DNA of 64,000 nucleotides from Nocardia sp. BMG51109 (GCF_000526215.1 NZ_JAFQ01000004.1:8060001-8124000), one strand, 5' to 3'. Positions 1 through 8,260 are shown, numbered from the stretch's first letter. Notes: generated from the sequence alone by a model not told the origin. Translations and numbers: made by a program.

Positions 1-86
1 TGCGACACGAACCACCGGTCGTGCCGAAGCGCTCCGGATCCGGGTACACCCGCTGCTGGTTGGGAGCCGACGATGACAACGCCTGA
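1..86 (+). CDS. ABC transporter ATP-binding protein, C-terminal end (OppD/DppD-like, partial)
   Basis: Only the last 27 or so residues are inside the window. Reading from base 3, the frame gives a tail with the segment GYTRCWLGADDDNA before TGA at 84-86. A Cys-Trp near the end after a Pro-rich stretch is the usual ending of OppD/DppD-type peptide transporter ATPases, just after the oligo_HPY region. It overlaps the next ATPase gene by 14 bp, as expected for the paired ATPase subunits of a peptide importer. The start lies outside the window, so domains and motifs cannot be checked. Confidence 0.7.
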   Translation, partial: RHEPPVVPKRSGSGYTRCWLGADDDNA

Positions 87-1098
87 CAGCTCACCCGAAG
101 CGCTGATTCGCCTTGCGGGGGTGTCGAAGTCGTACCGATCGCACCGCCGCGGCCCGGTCGCCGCCGCGACGACGACCGTCCTGCGCGATATCGATCTGAC
201 CATCCACCGGCGCGGATCCCTCGGCATCGTCGGCGAATCCGGCTGCGGCAAGTCGACCCTGTCGCGGCTGATCCTCGGCCTGGAGCCACCGACCGGCGGC
301 ACCGTGCACTTCCGCGACCGCGACCTGCGCACCCTGCGGCGCGGCGACCGCAAGAGCTTCCGCCGGGCGGTGCAGGCCGTCTTCCAGGATCCGATGAGCG
401 CGATCAACCCGAAGATGCGCATCGGCGACTTCATCGCCGAACCCGCCGTGATCGGCGGCCTGGTGACCCGCCGGACCCAGCACGACCTGGTGACCCGGCT
501 ACTGGCCGCCGTCGGCCTGTCCCAGCGGGACCCGAATGCCTACGCGCACGAGTTCAGTGGCGGTCAGCGGCAACGGATCTCGATCGCCCGGGCCCTGTCG
601 TCCGAGCCGGCGCTGATCGTGATGGACGAGCCGGTCTCCGCGCTGGACGTCTCCATCCGGGCGCAGATCCTCAACCTGCTGCGGGACATCCAGCACAGCC
701 GCGACATCGGGTTCGTGATCGTCTCGCACGATCTCGACTCGATCCGGCTCCTGTGCGATTCGGTGATCGTGATGTATCTCGGCAGGATCGTCGAATCCGG
801 TTCCGCGGCAGCGGTACTGCGCAACCCGGTGCATCCGTACACGCGGGCGCTGCTGGCGGCCGAACCCGAGGTCCGCGCCGCGCCCACCGAATCGGAACCG
901 CTGCACGGCGATCCGCCGTCGATGACCGATCGCCCGTCCGGGTGCGCCTTCCACACCCGATGCCCGTACCGCGCGCGGTTGGCCGCGGCCGACGCCGGGC
1001 GCTGCGCATCCGACGAACCGGCGGTCCATCGTCTCGGCGGCTCGGAGGTGGCCTGCCATTTCGCCCGCGATCTTGCCGCCGGGGCGGTCCCGTGCTGA
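73..1098 (+). CDS. Peptide-type ABC importer ATP-binding protein (OppF/DppF-like)
   Basis: Cytoplasmic ATPase subunit of a peptide/opine/nickel-type ABC importer, 341 aa. Visible motifs are Walker A GESGCGKST (about residues 55-63), signature FSGGQRQRISIARAL (about 161-175), Walker B ALIVMDEPVSALD and the switch SHD. The C-terminal region with HPYTRALLAAEP and a Cys-containing tail (CAFHTRCPYRAR) is the oligo_HPY extension of OppD/DppF proteins. The ATG at 73 overlaps the preceding ATPase gene, and the stop overlaps the GTG start of the permease, so the genes are translationally coupled. No substrate-binding lipoprotein gene is in view; it may lie upstream of the window. The substrate cannot be read from sequence. 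The neighbouring amidohydrolase and racemase-like genes suggest a small amide or cyclic imide rather than a plain peptide (inference). Confidence 0.93.
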   Translation: MTTPDSSPEALIRLAGVSKSYRSHRRGPVAAATTTVLRDIDLTIHRRGSLGIVGESGCGKSTLSRLILGLEPPTGGTVHFRDRDLRTLRRGDRKSFRRAVQAVFQDPMSAINPKMRIGDFIAEPAVIGGLVTRRTQHDLVTRLLAAVGLSQRDPNAYAHEFSGGQRQRISIARALSSEPALIVMDEPVSALDVSIRAQILNLLRDIQHSRDIGFVIVSHDLDSIRLLCDSVIVMYLGRIVESGSAAAVLRNPVHPYTRALLAAEPEVRAAPTESEPLHGDPPSMTDRPSGCAFHTRCPYRARLAAADAGRCASDEPAVHRLGGSEVACHFARDLAAGAVPC

Positions 1099-2018
1099 CC
1101 GCGCTGGCCGGTCGGCTCGCCCGCTGCGCGCTGACGATGCTGCTACTCCTGGCGGCGGTCTTCGTCGTGGCCCGGCTCACCGGCAATCCCGTGGATCTGA
1201 TGTTGCCGCCCAACGCCTCCGAGGCCGACCGGCGGGCGATGACCGCGGCGCTGGGGCTGGACCGGCCGCTCGTCGAGCAGTTCGTCACCTATCTGGGCGA
1301 CATCGTCACCGGCGACTTCGGCACCTCGATCAAATATCATGCGCCGGTCACCGATCTGGTGCTGCCGAAGCTCGGCGATTCGCTGCTGCTGGCGGGCGCG
1401 GCGACCCTGGTCGCGCTGCTGGTCAGCGTGCCGATGGGGATCTACGCGGCCTACTACCGCGGCCGCGCCGTCGACCGCGGGGTCATGATCGTCTCGCTGT
1501 TCGGCCAGTCGCTGCCCACCTTCGTCACCGGCATCCTGTCGATCCTGGTCTTCGCGGTGAGCCTGCACTGGCTGCCGGCCACCACGCGCAGCGGCGACTG
1601 GACCGGCTGGGTGCTGCCCGCGGTCACGCTCGCGTACTTCATCAGCGCCGGCATCGTCCGGCTGTTGCGCACGAACATGATCGACAGCCTGGCCTCCGAT
1701 CACGTGCAGTTCGCGCGGGCGATGGGGGCGAGCGAGTCCTATATCCTCTGGCGTCACTGCCTGACCAGTGCCGCTCCCCCGGTGATCACCTATCTCGGGG
1801 TGATGTACGGCGTGCTGCTCGGTTCGTCGGTGGCCACCGAGGTCATCTTCAACTTCCCCGGTATCGGGCGGATGGCCTACGACGCGACGACCTCCCGGGA
1901 TTTCCCGCTGCTGCAGTTCATCACCGTGGTCTGGGCGGGCGTGATCGTCGCGATCAACCTTGTGGCCGAGGTGGTTTCGCTGCTCCTCGATCCGAAACAA
2001 CGGCAGGGGGCCCGATGA
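1092..2018 (+). CDS. Peptide-type ABC importer permease (DppB-like)
   Basis: Integral membrane permease, 308 aa, started at GTG 1092, which overlaps the ATPase stop (GTGCTGA). The frame stays open upstream to 753, but that part lies antiparallel to nothing sensible and lacks permease similarity. The N-terminus has the typical first transmembrane helix (LTMLLLLAAVFVVARLTG) followed by an extracytoplasmic loop with LGLDRPLVEQFVTYLGDIVTGDFGTS, a standard DppB element. Several further hydrophobic helices follow. The cytoplasmic EAA loop (ARAMGASESYILWRHCL, about residues 206-222) and FNFPGIGRMAYDA near the C-terminus are family hallmarks. It pairs with the DppC-like subunit whose ATG overlaps this stop. 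Confidence 0.93.
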   Translation: MLTALAGRLARCALTMLLLLAAVFVVARLTGNPVDLMLPPNASEADRRAMTAALGLDRPLVEQFVTYLGDIVTGDFGTSIKYHAPVTDLVLPKLGDSLLLAGAATLVALLVSVPMGIYAAYYRGRAVDRGVMIVSLFGQSLPTFVTGILSILVFAVSLHWLPATTRSGDWTGWVLPAVTLAYFISAGIVRLLRTNMIDSLASDHVQFARAMGASESYILWRHCLTSAAPPVITYLGVMYGVLLGSSVATEVIFNFPGIGRMAYDATTSRDFPLLQFITVVWAGVIVAINLVAEVVSLLLDPKQRQGAR

Positions 2019-2899
2019 GCACGTCCGTCCCGATCACGATGCCGCGCAGGCGGATTCGCCTCACTCGCGCGGGTTTCGGGCGAAACTGGTTGCACTGGCT
2101 GGCCTTCGGCATCGTCGGCGCGATCACGCTCGCCGCGGTGTGTGCGCCGTGGCTCACCTCCTACGATCCCGTCGCACCGGATCTGCTGCATCGCTCGCTG
2201 CCGCCGTTCTGGCTGGACGGCGCGGATCCGGCGCATCCACTCGGCACCGACCGGCAGGGCCGCGACGTGCTGACCAGAACGCTGTACGGGGCGCGGGTGT
2301 CGCTGTTCGTCTCGATCACCGCGGTGCTGCTCTCGGCGGTGCTCGGGGTCGTGGTCGGCGTGGTCGCGGGCTCGGGGAACCGGGTCGCGGACGCGATCGC
2401 CACCACCGTCGTCGACGCGTCGCTGTCGTTTCCCACCATCCTGCTCGCGCTGGTGCTGGCCGCCGCGGTGGGTCCCAGCCTGCCGGTGGTGATCGCGCTG
2501 ATCGTGGCCATGTCGTGGGGTCGCTACGCGCGGCTGACACGCACCCAGACGGCCTCGCTCATGTCCCGGGACTTCGTCATGCTCGCCAAGGTCGCGGGCG
2601 CCGGGCGGTGGCACATCGTCCGCCGCCACGTGCTGCCGAACCTGATCAACTCGGTGGTCGTGCTCTCCACGCTGCAGATGAGCTGGGCGATCATCACCGA
2701 GGGCATCCTCAGCTTCCTCGGCGCGGGCGTTCCGCCGCCGGCGGCGGCGTGGGGTTCGATGCTCGCCGAGGGGCGGGCGACGGTGATGACGTCCTGGTGG
2801 ATCACCGCGGTGCCCGCCGCCGCCCTGGCGCTCGTCGTCCTCGGCTTCAACCTGATCGGCGAATGGGCCGAAGACCGTCTCGATTCCAAGGCGCTGTGA
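2015..2899 (+). CDS. Peptide-type ABC importer permease (DppC-like)
   Basis: Second membrane subunit of the importer, 294 aa, with the ATG at 2015 overlapping the upstream TGA (ATGA). It opens with an N-terminal cytoplasmic segment and a membrane helix (GLAFGIVGAITLAAV-type). The DppC-characteristic periplasmic motif HPLGTDRQGRDVLTRTLYGARVSL follows at about residues 73-96. The EAA loop appears as AKVAGAGRWHIVRRHVLPNL, and ILSFLGAGVPPPAAAWGSML near the C-terminus is another family signature. It completes an ATPase-ATPase-permease-permease transporter. The next gene starts 28 bp downstream behind a good ribosome-binding site (GGAAGGAAATAC before ATG), so the catabolic genes are probably on the same transcript. 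Confidence 0.94.
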   Translation: MSTSVPITMPRRRIRLTRAGFGRNWLHWLAFGIVGAITLAAVCAPWLTSYDPVAPDLLHRSLPPFWLDGADPAHPLGTDRQGRDVLTRTLYGARVSLFVSITAVLLSAVLGVVVGVVAGSGNRVADAIATTVVDASLSFPTILLALVLAAAVGPSLPVVIALIVAMSWGRYARLTRTQTASLMSRDFVMLAKVAGAGRWHIVRRHVLPNLINSVVVLSTLQMSWAIITEGILSFLGAGVPPPAAAWGSMLAEGRATVMTSWWITAVPAAALALVVLGFNLIGEWAEDRLDSKAL

Positions 2900-2927
2900 G
2901 ACAAGCGCCCCTGCCGGAAGGAAATAC

Positions 2928-3944
2928 ATGACAGACCTCGCGGAGACGTACTACGACCGCTCGATGGAGCTGCCCGACGAGCTGATCGCCGGTGTCAGCG
3001 ACGTCCACGTGCACAGCGGCCCCTGGCTGAAATCCTGCCCGGGCCGGCTCGATCCGTTCCGGATCGCGACGCAGGCGCGCGACGCCGGCATGCGGTCGCT
3101 GATGTTCTACGACCACACCCTCGGAAACAGTTGCGGCACGGCCTGGCTCACCGGCCGGCAGGTTCCCGGCATCGACATCTTCGGCGGCATCATCCTGACC
3201 ACCGCGCTCGGCGGGTTGAATCCGCGCGCGGTCAAGACCGCCCTGTACTACGGATCCGGCGCGAAATTCGTCCATTTCGGGGCGCACTGCACCCATTTCA
3301 TGGCCAGCCACGAGGGCAGCTTCGTCGACGGTGTGCCGGTGCCGTTCAAGGATCGGTACCCCGAATTCGCCGAGAAGGAACTCGCCCGGTCGATCCGGAT
3401 CCCGCTGGCGGATCCGATCCCCGACGAGCTCGCCGAGATTCTGCGGCTCATCGCCGATCACCCGCACGTCCACCTCAATACCGGGCACGTCTCGGCGGAG
3501 GAGGCGATCCGGCTCGTCGATCTCGCACTCGAATTCGGCATCTCCAAGATCGTCGTCGCGCATCCGTGCCGCGGCCGGCTGACCGTCGACCAGCAGCGGG
3601 ACCTGGCCGCCAAGGGGGTGCTGCTGGAGGGCGCGGTCTCGGACTGGATGTTCCACCGGGGCCTGCCGCGCGCCAATTACTACATCGAACGCGAATGGGC
3701 CGACGAGATCGCCGGTATCGCCAATGCGCCGGAGTACCAGGGCATCGTGCCGTGGGCGCGGCAGATCCGGGAGATCGGCGTCGAGCATTTCGTGCTCGGC
3801 ACGGATTACGGAATCCGTTCGGGGCCGACCCCGCTCGAGGGAATGCGGCTGCTGATCAGCTCGCTGCTGGATCTGGAGTTCACCGCCGCGGAGATCCATA
3901 CGATGATCAAGGCGAATCCGGAAAAGCTGCTCGATATCCGGTAG
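2928..3944 (+). CDS. Metal-dependent amidohydrolase-like protein (DUF6282 type)
   Basis: A 338-aa cytoplasmic protein of the amidohydrolase TIM-barrel type. The HxH metal motif (DVHVHSGP, residues 25-31) is near the N-terminus. Later His elements (YDHTLGNS, FGAHCTH, LNTGHVS, VVAHPC) and a terminal Asp strand (VLGTDYGIRSGPTP, about 288-301) complete a plausible di- or mono-nuclear centre. I recognise the pattern as DUF6282, whose substrate is not established. It follows a peptide-type importer and precedes a racemase-like gene, so hydrolysis of an imported cyclic amide or similar compound is a reasonable guess only. The start is well supported by the ribosome-binding site and by a normal barrel N-terminus. 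Confidence 0.8.
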   Translation: MTDLAETYYDRSMELPDELIAGVSDVHVHSGPWLKSCPGRLDPFRIATQARDAGMRSLMFYDHTLGNSCGTAWLTGRQVPGIDIFGGIILTTALGGLNPRAVKTALYYGSGAKFVHFGAHCTHFMASHEGSFVDGVPVPFKDRYPEFAEKELARSIRIPLADPIPDELAEILRLIADHPHVHLNTGHVSAEEAIRLVDLALEFGISKIVVAHPCRGRLTVDQQRDLAAKGVLLEGAVSDWMFHRGLPRANYYIEREWADEIAGIANAPEYQGIVPWARQIREIGVEHFVLGTDYGIRSGPTPLEGMRLLISSLLDLEFTAAEIHTMIKANPEKLLDIR

Positions 3945-3953
3945 GCCCGTCGG

Positions 3954-4643
3954 ATGCGACCACTACTGCTCATCAATCCCAACACCAACGCGGACACCAC
4001 CGCCGCGATGCTCCGGCTGGCCCGTGGCGCCGCGCCGACGGGCGTGCGGGTCGAGGCGGCGACCGCACCGCACGGCGCGGCACTGATCCACGACACCGCG
4101 ACGCTCGCCGGTGGTGCGACGGCCGTCGCCGAGGTGGCCGAGCGCACCGATGCCGCCGCCTACGCCGGGCTGATCGTCGCCGCCTTCGGCGATCCCGGCA
4201 TGGCGGAGATCCGCGCCACCTGCCCCGTCCCGGTGACCGGCATCGCGGAGGCCGGAATCACCGAGGCGGCCGCCGGCGGGCGGCGCTTCGCGATCGTGAC
4301 GACCACGCCGGGGCTGGTGCCGATGGTCCGCGACCTGGTGTCCGGCTACGGGCACGCGGCGAACTTCCTCGGCGTCCACCTCACCGCGGGCGATGCGGTG
4401 GATCTGATGAGCGATCGTCCCCGCCTGGAACGGGCCCTCGCCCGCGCCTGCGAGGTCGCGGCGGCCGGCCGCGCCGAGGCCGTCGTCATCGGCGGCGGGC
4501 CGCTGGCCGAATACGCCGGGGCGCTGCGCGCACGCGTCGGCATTCCGATCATCGAACCCGTCTCGGCCGCAGTAAGGTTGGCTTCGGCGCGCGCCCGGAC
4601 CCGGTCGCCCGGGGCGGTACCGGACCCGCAGCCGCACCGGTGA
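3954..4643 (+). CDS. Asp/Glu/hydantoin racemase-superfamily protein lacking both catalytic cysteines
   Basis: A 229-aa protein with the racemase-family opening LLINPNTNADTTAAML and the conserved segment FGDPGMAEIR (about residues 78-87) followed by PVTGIAEAG. Family racemases use two cysteines, one just before FGDPG (as in ACFGDPG) and one in a G-C-A/G-G motif near residue 180. Here the first position is Ala77 (VAAFGDPG) and the second is Gly181 (VVIGGGPLAEYA). A two-base racemase mechanism therefore looks impossible, and the protein may be a lyase, an isomerase with another mechanism, or a binding protein. It starts 10 bp after the amidohydrolase stop and is probably in the same operon. Confidence 0.8.
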   Translation: MRPLLLINPNTNADTTAAMLRLARGAAPTGVRVEAATAPHGAALIHDTATLAGGATAVAEVAERTDAAAYAGLIVAAFGDPGMAEIRATCPVPVTGIAEAGITEAAAGGRRFAIVTTTPGLVPMVRDLVSGYGHAANFLGVHLTAGDAVDLMSDRPRLERALARACEVAAAGRAEAVVIGGGPLAEYAGALRARVGIPIIEPVSAAVRLASARARTRSPGAVPDPQPHR

Positions 4644-4647
4644 TCCG

Positions 4648-4678
4648 GCGATATGACGGCGATCTCGCGATATGACGG
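4648..4678. repeat. 12-bp direct repeat upstream of the GntR gene
   Basis: GCGATATGACGG occurs at 4648-4659 and again at 4667-4678, a 19-bp period, with GCGATCTCGC between the copies; GCGATCTCGCGAA recurs near 4698-4712. The repeats lie between the racemase-like stop and the GntR start at 4741, so they may be an operator for that regulator. This is inference from position only. Confidence 0.4.
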
Positions 4679-4740
4679 TGGCCCGCACTATCACAGCGAT
4701 CTCGCGAAATGGGGGCCGCAGGAACGGTAAAGGAGAACGG

Positions 4741-5421
4741 GTGCAGGAGAATCGACGGCTACCGAAGAAGCTGGGTGAGGACGACTATCCGCTGCGCGAC
4801 CAGATCTGCGATCAATTGCGCGAGCGGATCTGCGACGGCCGGCTCGCGCCCGGTGCGCGGCTCGTCGAGCAGACCCTGGCCGACGAGTTCGGGGTGTCGC
4901 GGGTTCCGGTGCGCGAGGCCCTGCGCATGCTGCTCGCGGAGGGCCTGATCATCACGCTGCCGCGGCGCGGGGCGGTCGTCACCACCCTCACCGAGGCGGA
5001 TCTCGTCCACCTCTTCGACATCCGAGAGGCGTTGGAGGTGCTGGCCTTTCGGCTGGCCGCGCGCAATGCCGGCGCCGGGGACGTCGCGCGGCTGCGGGCG
5101 ATCCTCACGGCCGCCGCCGCGGCGACCGAGACCGGCGACCACATCGCGGTCACGCGGCACAACACGGAGTTCCACGAGGCGGTGATCGATATCGCCGGAA
5201 ACCCGTTCCTGCGCACCACACTCGAACCGCTCCTCGGCCGACTGCGCCTGCTGATCGGCCGCGGCCACGCCCACGAGTGGCAGCTGGCCGAACATCTCGC
5301 GCTGGTCGACGCCATCGAGCGGCACGACACCGAGGCCGTCGCGGCCGCCGCCCTGGAACACGTCCGGGTGAGCCGCGAGCGCACCCTGGCGCAGACCGCC
5401 GGGGCGACCGAGACCGCCTAG
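4741..5421 (+). CDS. GntR-family regulator, FadR/FCD subfamily
   Basis: A 226-aa one-component transcription factor. The winged-helix domain spans about residues 17-80 (LRDQICDQLRERI, then GARLVEQTLADEFGVSRVPVREALRML). The effector domain is all-helical FCD (about 88-215), with RHNTEFHEAVIDIAGN and EHLALVDAIERHD carrying the His residues that often bind a metal or carboxylate. I chose GTG 4741 because AAAGGAG lies 6 bases upstream; the frame is open further upstream to 4672 without a better site. Placed at the end of the importer/hydrolase genes and preceded by a direct repeat, it probably controls them in response to a carboxylic acid effector (inference). Confidence 0.88.
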   Translation: MQENRRLPKKLGEDDYPLRDQICDQLRERICDGRLAPGARLVEQTLADEFGVSRVPVREALRMLLAEGLIITLPRRGAVVTTLTEADLVHLFDIREALEVLAFRLAARNAGAGDVARLRAILTAAAAATETGDHIAVTRHNTEFHEAVIDIAGNPFLRTTLEPLLGRLRLLIGRGHAHEWQLAEHLALVDAIERHDTEAVAAAALEHVRVSRERTLAQTAGATETA

Positions 5422-5430
5422 TCGCCGGTG

Positions 5431-6204
5431 TCACTCCCGCAGCAGGGCCTCGAACGCGAGGCGGTCGCCGCGGTACAGGGAGCGGACGCGCTCGACGGGG
5501 CGGCCGTCGGTGTCGACGGTGCGGCGGTTGAGCAGGATCATCGGCAGGGCGGTCGTGCATTCCAGCAGGGTCGCCTCGCGCGGGGACGCCGGCACCGTCT
5601 CGATCCGCTCGCGCGCCGAGCCGAACACCACACCGGCGGCGCGGATCGCGGCGTAGAGCGAGGTGGTGGGGTCGTAGCCGGTGCGCAGGCCGCCGAATCG
5701 CTCCCGGGTCAGGAAAGTGCTCTCCAGGCCGATCTTTTCGCCGTCGGCGAGCAGGATGCGTTCGAGCTGCATCACCGTCGCGCCGGCCGGGACCTCCAGC
5801 GCGGCGGCGGTTTCGGCGTCGGCCGGCACGTCGTCCCAGCCGACCAGGACCCGCCCGGGTGTCCGGCCCAGGCTCAGCGCCGCCTCGGTGTAGGAGCGTA
5901 ACGACAACGGCTGCACCAGCTTCGGCCGCGACACCACGGTGCCGCGGCCCTGCCGCCGAATCCGGCCCTCGACCACCAGATCGCGCAGCGCCTGCCGCAC
6001 GGTCTCGCGGGCCACCTCGAAGCGGCCGGCGAGTTCCCGTTCGGACGGAACCGGATCCCCCTCGTCGAGCTCGCCGATGATGCGCTCGATCTGCCTGCGC
6101 ACCCGGTACCTCTTGGGTAGCCGGTCCCCCGAAACCGTACTGCCACCGGGTCTTTCGTCGGCGATGGGGCCGGGCGTGACCGCTGCCACGTCGGTTGCGT
6201 CCAT
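5431..6204 (-). CDS. GntR-family regulator, HutC/UTRA subfamily
   Basis: A 257-aa repressor-type protein. After about 30 unstructured residues comes the GntR winged helix (RRQIERIIGELDEGDPVPSERELAGRFEVARETVRQALRDL, abbreviated here to its key parts VPSERELA and RETVRQAL). The UTRA ligand-binding domain follows (about residues 95-250: LERILLADGEKIGLESTFL, TVPASPREATLL). It is divergent from the FAD oxidoreductase gene, and the 97-bp gap holds two GGTCTA-type palindromes. The consensus TGGTCTAGACCA is known for HutC-family regulators, so autoregulation plus control of the oxidoreductase is likely. The linked enzymes suggest an aminophosphonate-derived effector (inference). Confidence 0.9.
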   Translation of the reverse strand: MDATDVAAVTPGPIADERPGGSTVSGDRLPKRYRVRRQIERIIGELDEGDPVPSERELAGRFEVARETVRQALRDLVVEGRIRRQGRGTVVSRPKLVQPLSLRSYTEAALSLGRTPGRVLVGWDDVPADAETAAALEVPAGATVMQLERILLADGEKIGLESTFLTRERFGGLRTGYDPTTSLYAAIRAAGVVFGSARERIETVPASPREATLLECTTALPMILLNRRTVDTDGRPVERVRSLYRGDRLAFEALLRE

Positions 6205-6220
6205 GCCGACAGCGTACCCG

Positions 6221-6240
6221 CAATTGGTCTATACCAATTG
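6221..6240. promoter_or_regulatory. GntR operator palindrome 1
   Basis: CAATTGGTCTATACCAATTG: perfect 8-base arms (CAATTGGT/ACCAATTG) around CTAT. It lies 17 bp upstream of the divergent GntR/UTRA start. The GGTCTATACC core is the pattern expected for HutC-subfamily repressors. Confidence 0.7.
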
Positions 6241-6272
6241 TTAACCCGACGTTCGCACCCGCAACACCCGTG

Positions 6273-6282
6273 GGTCTAGACC
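6273..6282. promoter_or_regulatory. GntR operator palindrome 2
   Basis: GGTCTAGACC, a perfect 10-base palindrome about 20 bp upstream of the most likely start of the FAD oxidoreductase (6302). It shares the GGTCTA core with the palindrome at 6221-6240, so the same regulator probably binds both sites. Confidence 0.65.
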
Positions 6283-6301
6283 ATTGCCCATCATGCTCGG
6301 C

Positions 6302-7417
6302 ATGCGTGTGGTCATCATCGGCGGCGGCATCCTCGGCACCGCGCACGCCCTGGCCGCGGTCGGCCGCGGCCACGAGGTCGTGCAGCTGGAGCGGGAGGCG
6401 GAGGCCCGCGGCGCCACCGTCCGCAACTTCGGCCTGGTCTGGGTTTCCGGGCGCAGCGACGCGGAAGTGGAGATCTCGCTGCGGTCGCGCCGGTTGTGGG
6501 AGGAGATCGGCGGCAAAGTGCCGGCCGTCGGTTTCCGGCCGGCCGGCTCGATCACCCTGGTGCGCACCGAGGCAGAGCTGGCCGTGGCCGTGTCGGCCGC
6601 GACGGGCCCGACGGCCGCCGAGCGCGGCTTCGAACTGCTCGACCCCGAGCGGGTTCGCGCCCTCAACCCACCGCTGCGCGGGAAATTCCTTGCGGGACTG
6701 CACTGTTCGACCGATGCCGCGGTGGAGTCGCGGCAGGCCCTACCGGCCGTGCGGGCCTATCTGGCGGCGACCGGGCGCTACACCTTCCATGCCGGCGCCG
6801 AGGCCCGCACCGTCACCCGGGGCGCCGTCACCGACGACCACGGCCGCCGCTTCGAGGCCGATCTGGTGATCGTCTGCCCGGGGGCGGCGCATTCCGGCCT
6901 CACCCGGGAACTGGCGGGCGAGCTGCCGGTGCGCCGGGTGCGGCTGCAGATGATGCAGACCGCGCCGCTCGGCGAGCCGCTGACCACCGCGATCGCCGAC
7001 GGCGACAGCTTCCGCTACTACCCCGGATTCGCGGGCGCGCAGCTCGAACGCCTGAATCGCGAAGAGTCCCAGACGTTCACCGCCGCGCGGCACCGCATGC
7101 AGCTGCTCTGCGTGCAGCGCCTGCACGGCGGGCTCACCATCGGCGACACCCACGAGTACGAGGAGCCGTTCGCCTTCGATGTCGACGAGGCTCCCTACGA
7201 GCACCTCACCTCGGTCGTCGAGGAGCTGCTGGGCCGCAAGCTGCCGCCGATCGTGCGCCGCTGGGCCGGGGTCTACAGCCAGAGCACCGATCCCGCCGCG
7301 ATCGTGACCCGCGTCCGGGCCGCCGACGACGTCTGGGTGGTCACCGGCCCGGGCGGCCGCGGCATGACCCTGGGCCCCGCGATCGGCGAGGACACCGCCG
7401 ACCTGCTCAACCTGTGA
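6302..7417 (+). CDS. FAD-dependent oxidoreductase, TIGR03364 type (aminophosphonate-linked)
   Basis: A 371-aa DAO-family flavoprotein. The Rossmann motif MRVVIIGGGILGTAHALAA is at the very N-terminus, which is why ATG 6302 is preferred over ATG 6293 and TTG 6284; no start has a strong ribosome-binding site. ATVRNFGLVWVSGRSDAEV (about residues 35-53) and the C-terminal FAD-binding GPGGRGMTLGPAIGED are characteristic of this group. TIGR03364 proteins occur beside phosphonatase-like hydrolases and are thought to oxidatively deaminate an aminophosphonate close to 2-aminoethylphosphonate (established as a genomic association). Here the partner hydrolase follows immediately but is truncated. Expression is likely repressed by the divergent GntR protein. 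Confidence 0.88.
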   Translation: MRVVIIGGGILGTAHALAAVGRGHEVVQLEREAEARGATVRNFGLVWVSGRSDAEVEISLRSRRLWEEIGGKVPAVGFRPAGSITLVRTEAELAVAVSAATGPTAAERGFELLDPERVRALNPPLRGKFLAGLHCSTDAAVESRQALPAVRAYLAATGRYTFHAGAEARTVTRGAVTDDHGRRFEADLVIVCPGAAHSGLTRELAGELPVRRVRLQMMQTAPLGEPLTTAIADGDSFRYYPGFAGAQLERLNREESQTFTAARHRMQLLCVQRLHGGLTIGDTHEYEEPFAFDVDEAPYEHLTSVVEELLGRKLPPIVRRWAGVYSQSTDPAAIVTRVRAADDVWVVTGPGGRGMTLGPAIGEDTADLLNL

Positions 7418-7428
7418 AGGGAATCACA

Positions 7429-7776
7429 TTGTCCGACAACCGGATCGAGCCGGCCGTGCTGGATACGGCCGGAACCGCGGTGACCGACGGCGGGCTGGTG
7501 CTGCGCGCCTTCGAGGCCGCCGCCACCGCCGCCGGGACCCCGGCCGAGGGCCCCGAGTACGAGGCGGCCGTCCGCTACGTGGTCGACACCATGAGAGCCG
7601 GGCGCTCGGCGCGAAAGGAGTTCGAGTGCGGGCGTGCCGCGCCAGTCGACCACGCGGCACGCCGGGCGGGGCACCCCGATGTGCCCGCCGACCAGGGTGG
7701 GAAGGTGACGCCCCGGTTCGAGCGCGCTACTGGCCGGATAGCGGCCGCTCGGGCGGCGTCACCACTGGCACGGTGA
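7429..7776 (+). pseudogene. Truncated phosphonatase-like hydrolase (TIGR03351 type) remnant
   Basis: The frame begins at TTG 7429, six bases after GAAGGGA, or at GTG 7414 overlapping the previous stop. Its first 48 or so residues match the start of a phosphonatase-like HAD hydrolase: the nucleophile segment AVLDTAGTAVTDGGLVLRAF (family pattern DMAGTTV), then the cap start ending in VRYVVDTM. Family members continue with a GQSKIE-type motif and reach about 220 residues. Here the reading runs into an Arg/Ala-rich tail of about 65 residues with no similarity and stops at 7776. The hydrolase core, including the Lys and later Asp motifs, is gone, so this is a decayed gene. It may leave the neighbouring oxidase without its partner. 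Confidence 0.72.
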
Positions 7777-7804
7777 CCTTCGGTTCGGCACTATTGCTGC
7801 GGCA

Positions 7805-8260
7805 CTACTGCTCCGGCAGACGGCGCCGACCACCGGCCACGTCGATGACGAGATCAGTGTAGCCGTCCACCAATTCGGCCAACCGATACCAATGTTTATG
7901 GGTGTTGTCGCTGCGCGGGCCCTCGCGATCGATGACCTGGTTGGCATCGACCCAGCTCTGCGCCATCCGGTCGACCACCGCGCCGAGGCTCTCGGTGTGC
8001 AGGGACGCGCCGTTGCGGTGCTGCGGCAGCTCCTGGATCACCCAGTCGTTGATGTCGTCGACGAGTTCCCCGCGCCGGGTGTCGAGCTCCGCGAGCAGGA
8101 TCGGGTCGTGCACCTGCACGCGCCGGGCATGCAGATCCGCCAACGTGCGGGCGGTCCGCAACAGCACCCGATCCTGGAATCGGCGGCCCTGGAACGCGCA
8201 CAGCAGCTGCGGCGCGGTCGGCAGCACTCCGGCCATCGACGTTGTCGTCATCGTCGTCAT
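7805..8260 (-). CDS. DUF4254 domain protein
   Basis: A 151-aa cytoplasmic protein of a family common in Nocardia and relatives, with no assigned function. The conserved pattern is LPTAPQLLCAFQGRRF near the N-terminus, AARTLADLHARRVQVHDP-like helices, ASLHTESLGAVVDRMAQSWVDAN in the middle and YRLAELVDGYTDLVIDV near the end. I set the start at ATG 8260 (MTTMTTTSMAG) because GGTGCGGAG precedes it directly and family proteins begin just before PTAPQ; the upstream in-frame extension to 8356 has no similarity. It is convergent with the phosphonatase remnant. No membrane segment or cofactor motif is visible. Confidence 0.75.
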   Translation of the reverse strand: MTTMTTTSMAGVLPTAPQLLCAFQGRRFQDRVLLRTARTLADLHARRVQVHDPILLAELDTRRGELVDDINDWVIQELPQHRNGASLHTESLGAVVDRMAQSWVDANQVIDREGPRSDNTHKHWYRLAELVDGYTDLVIDVAGGRRRLPEQ

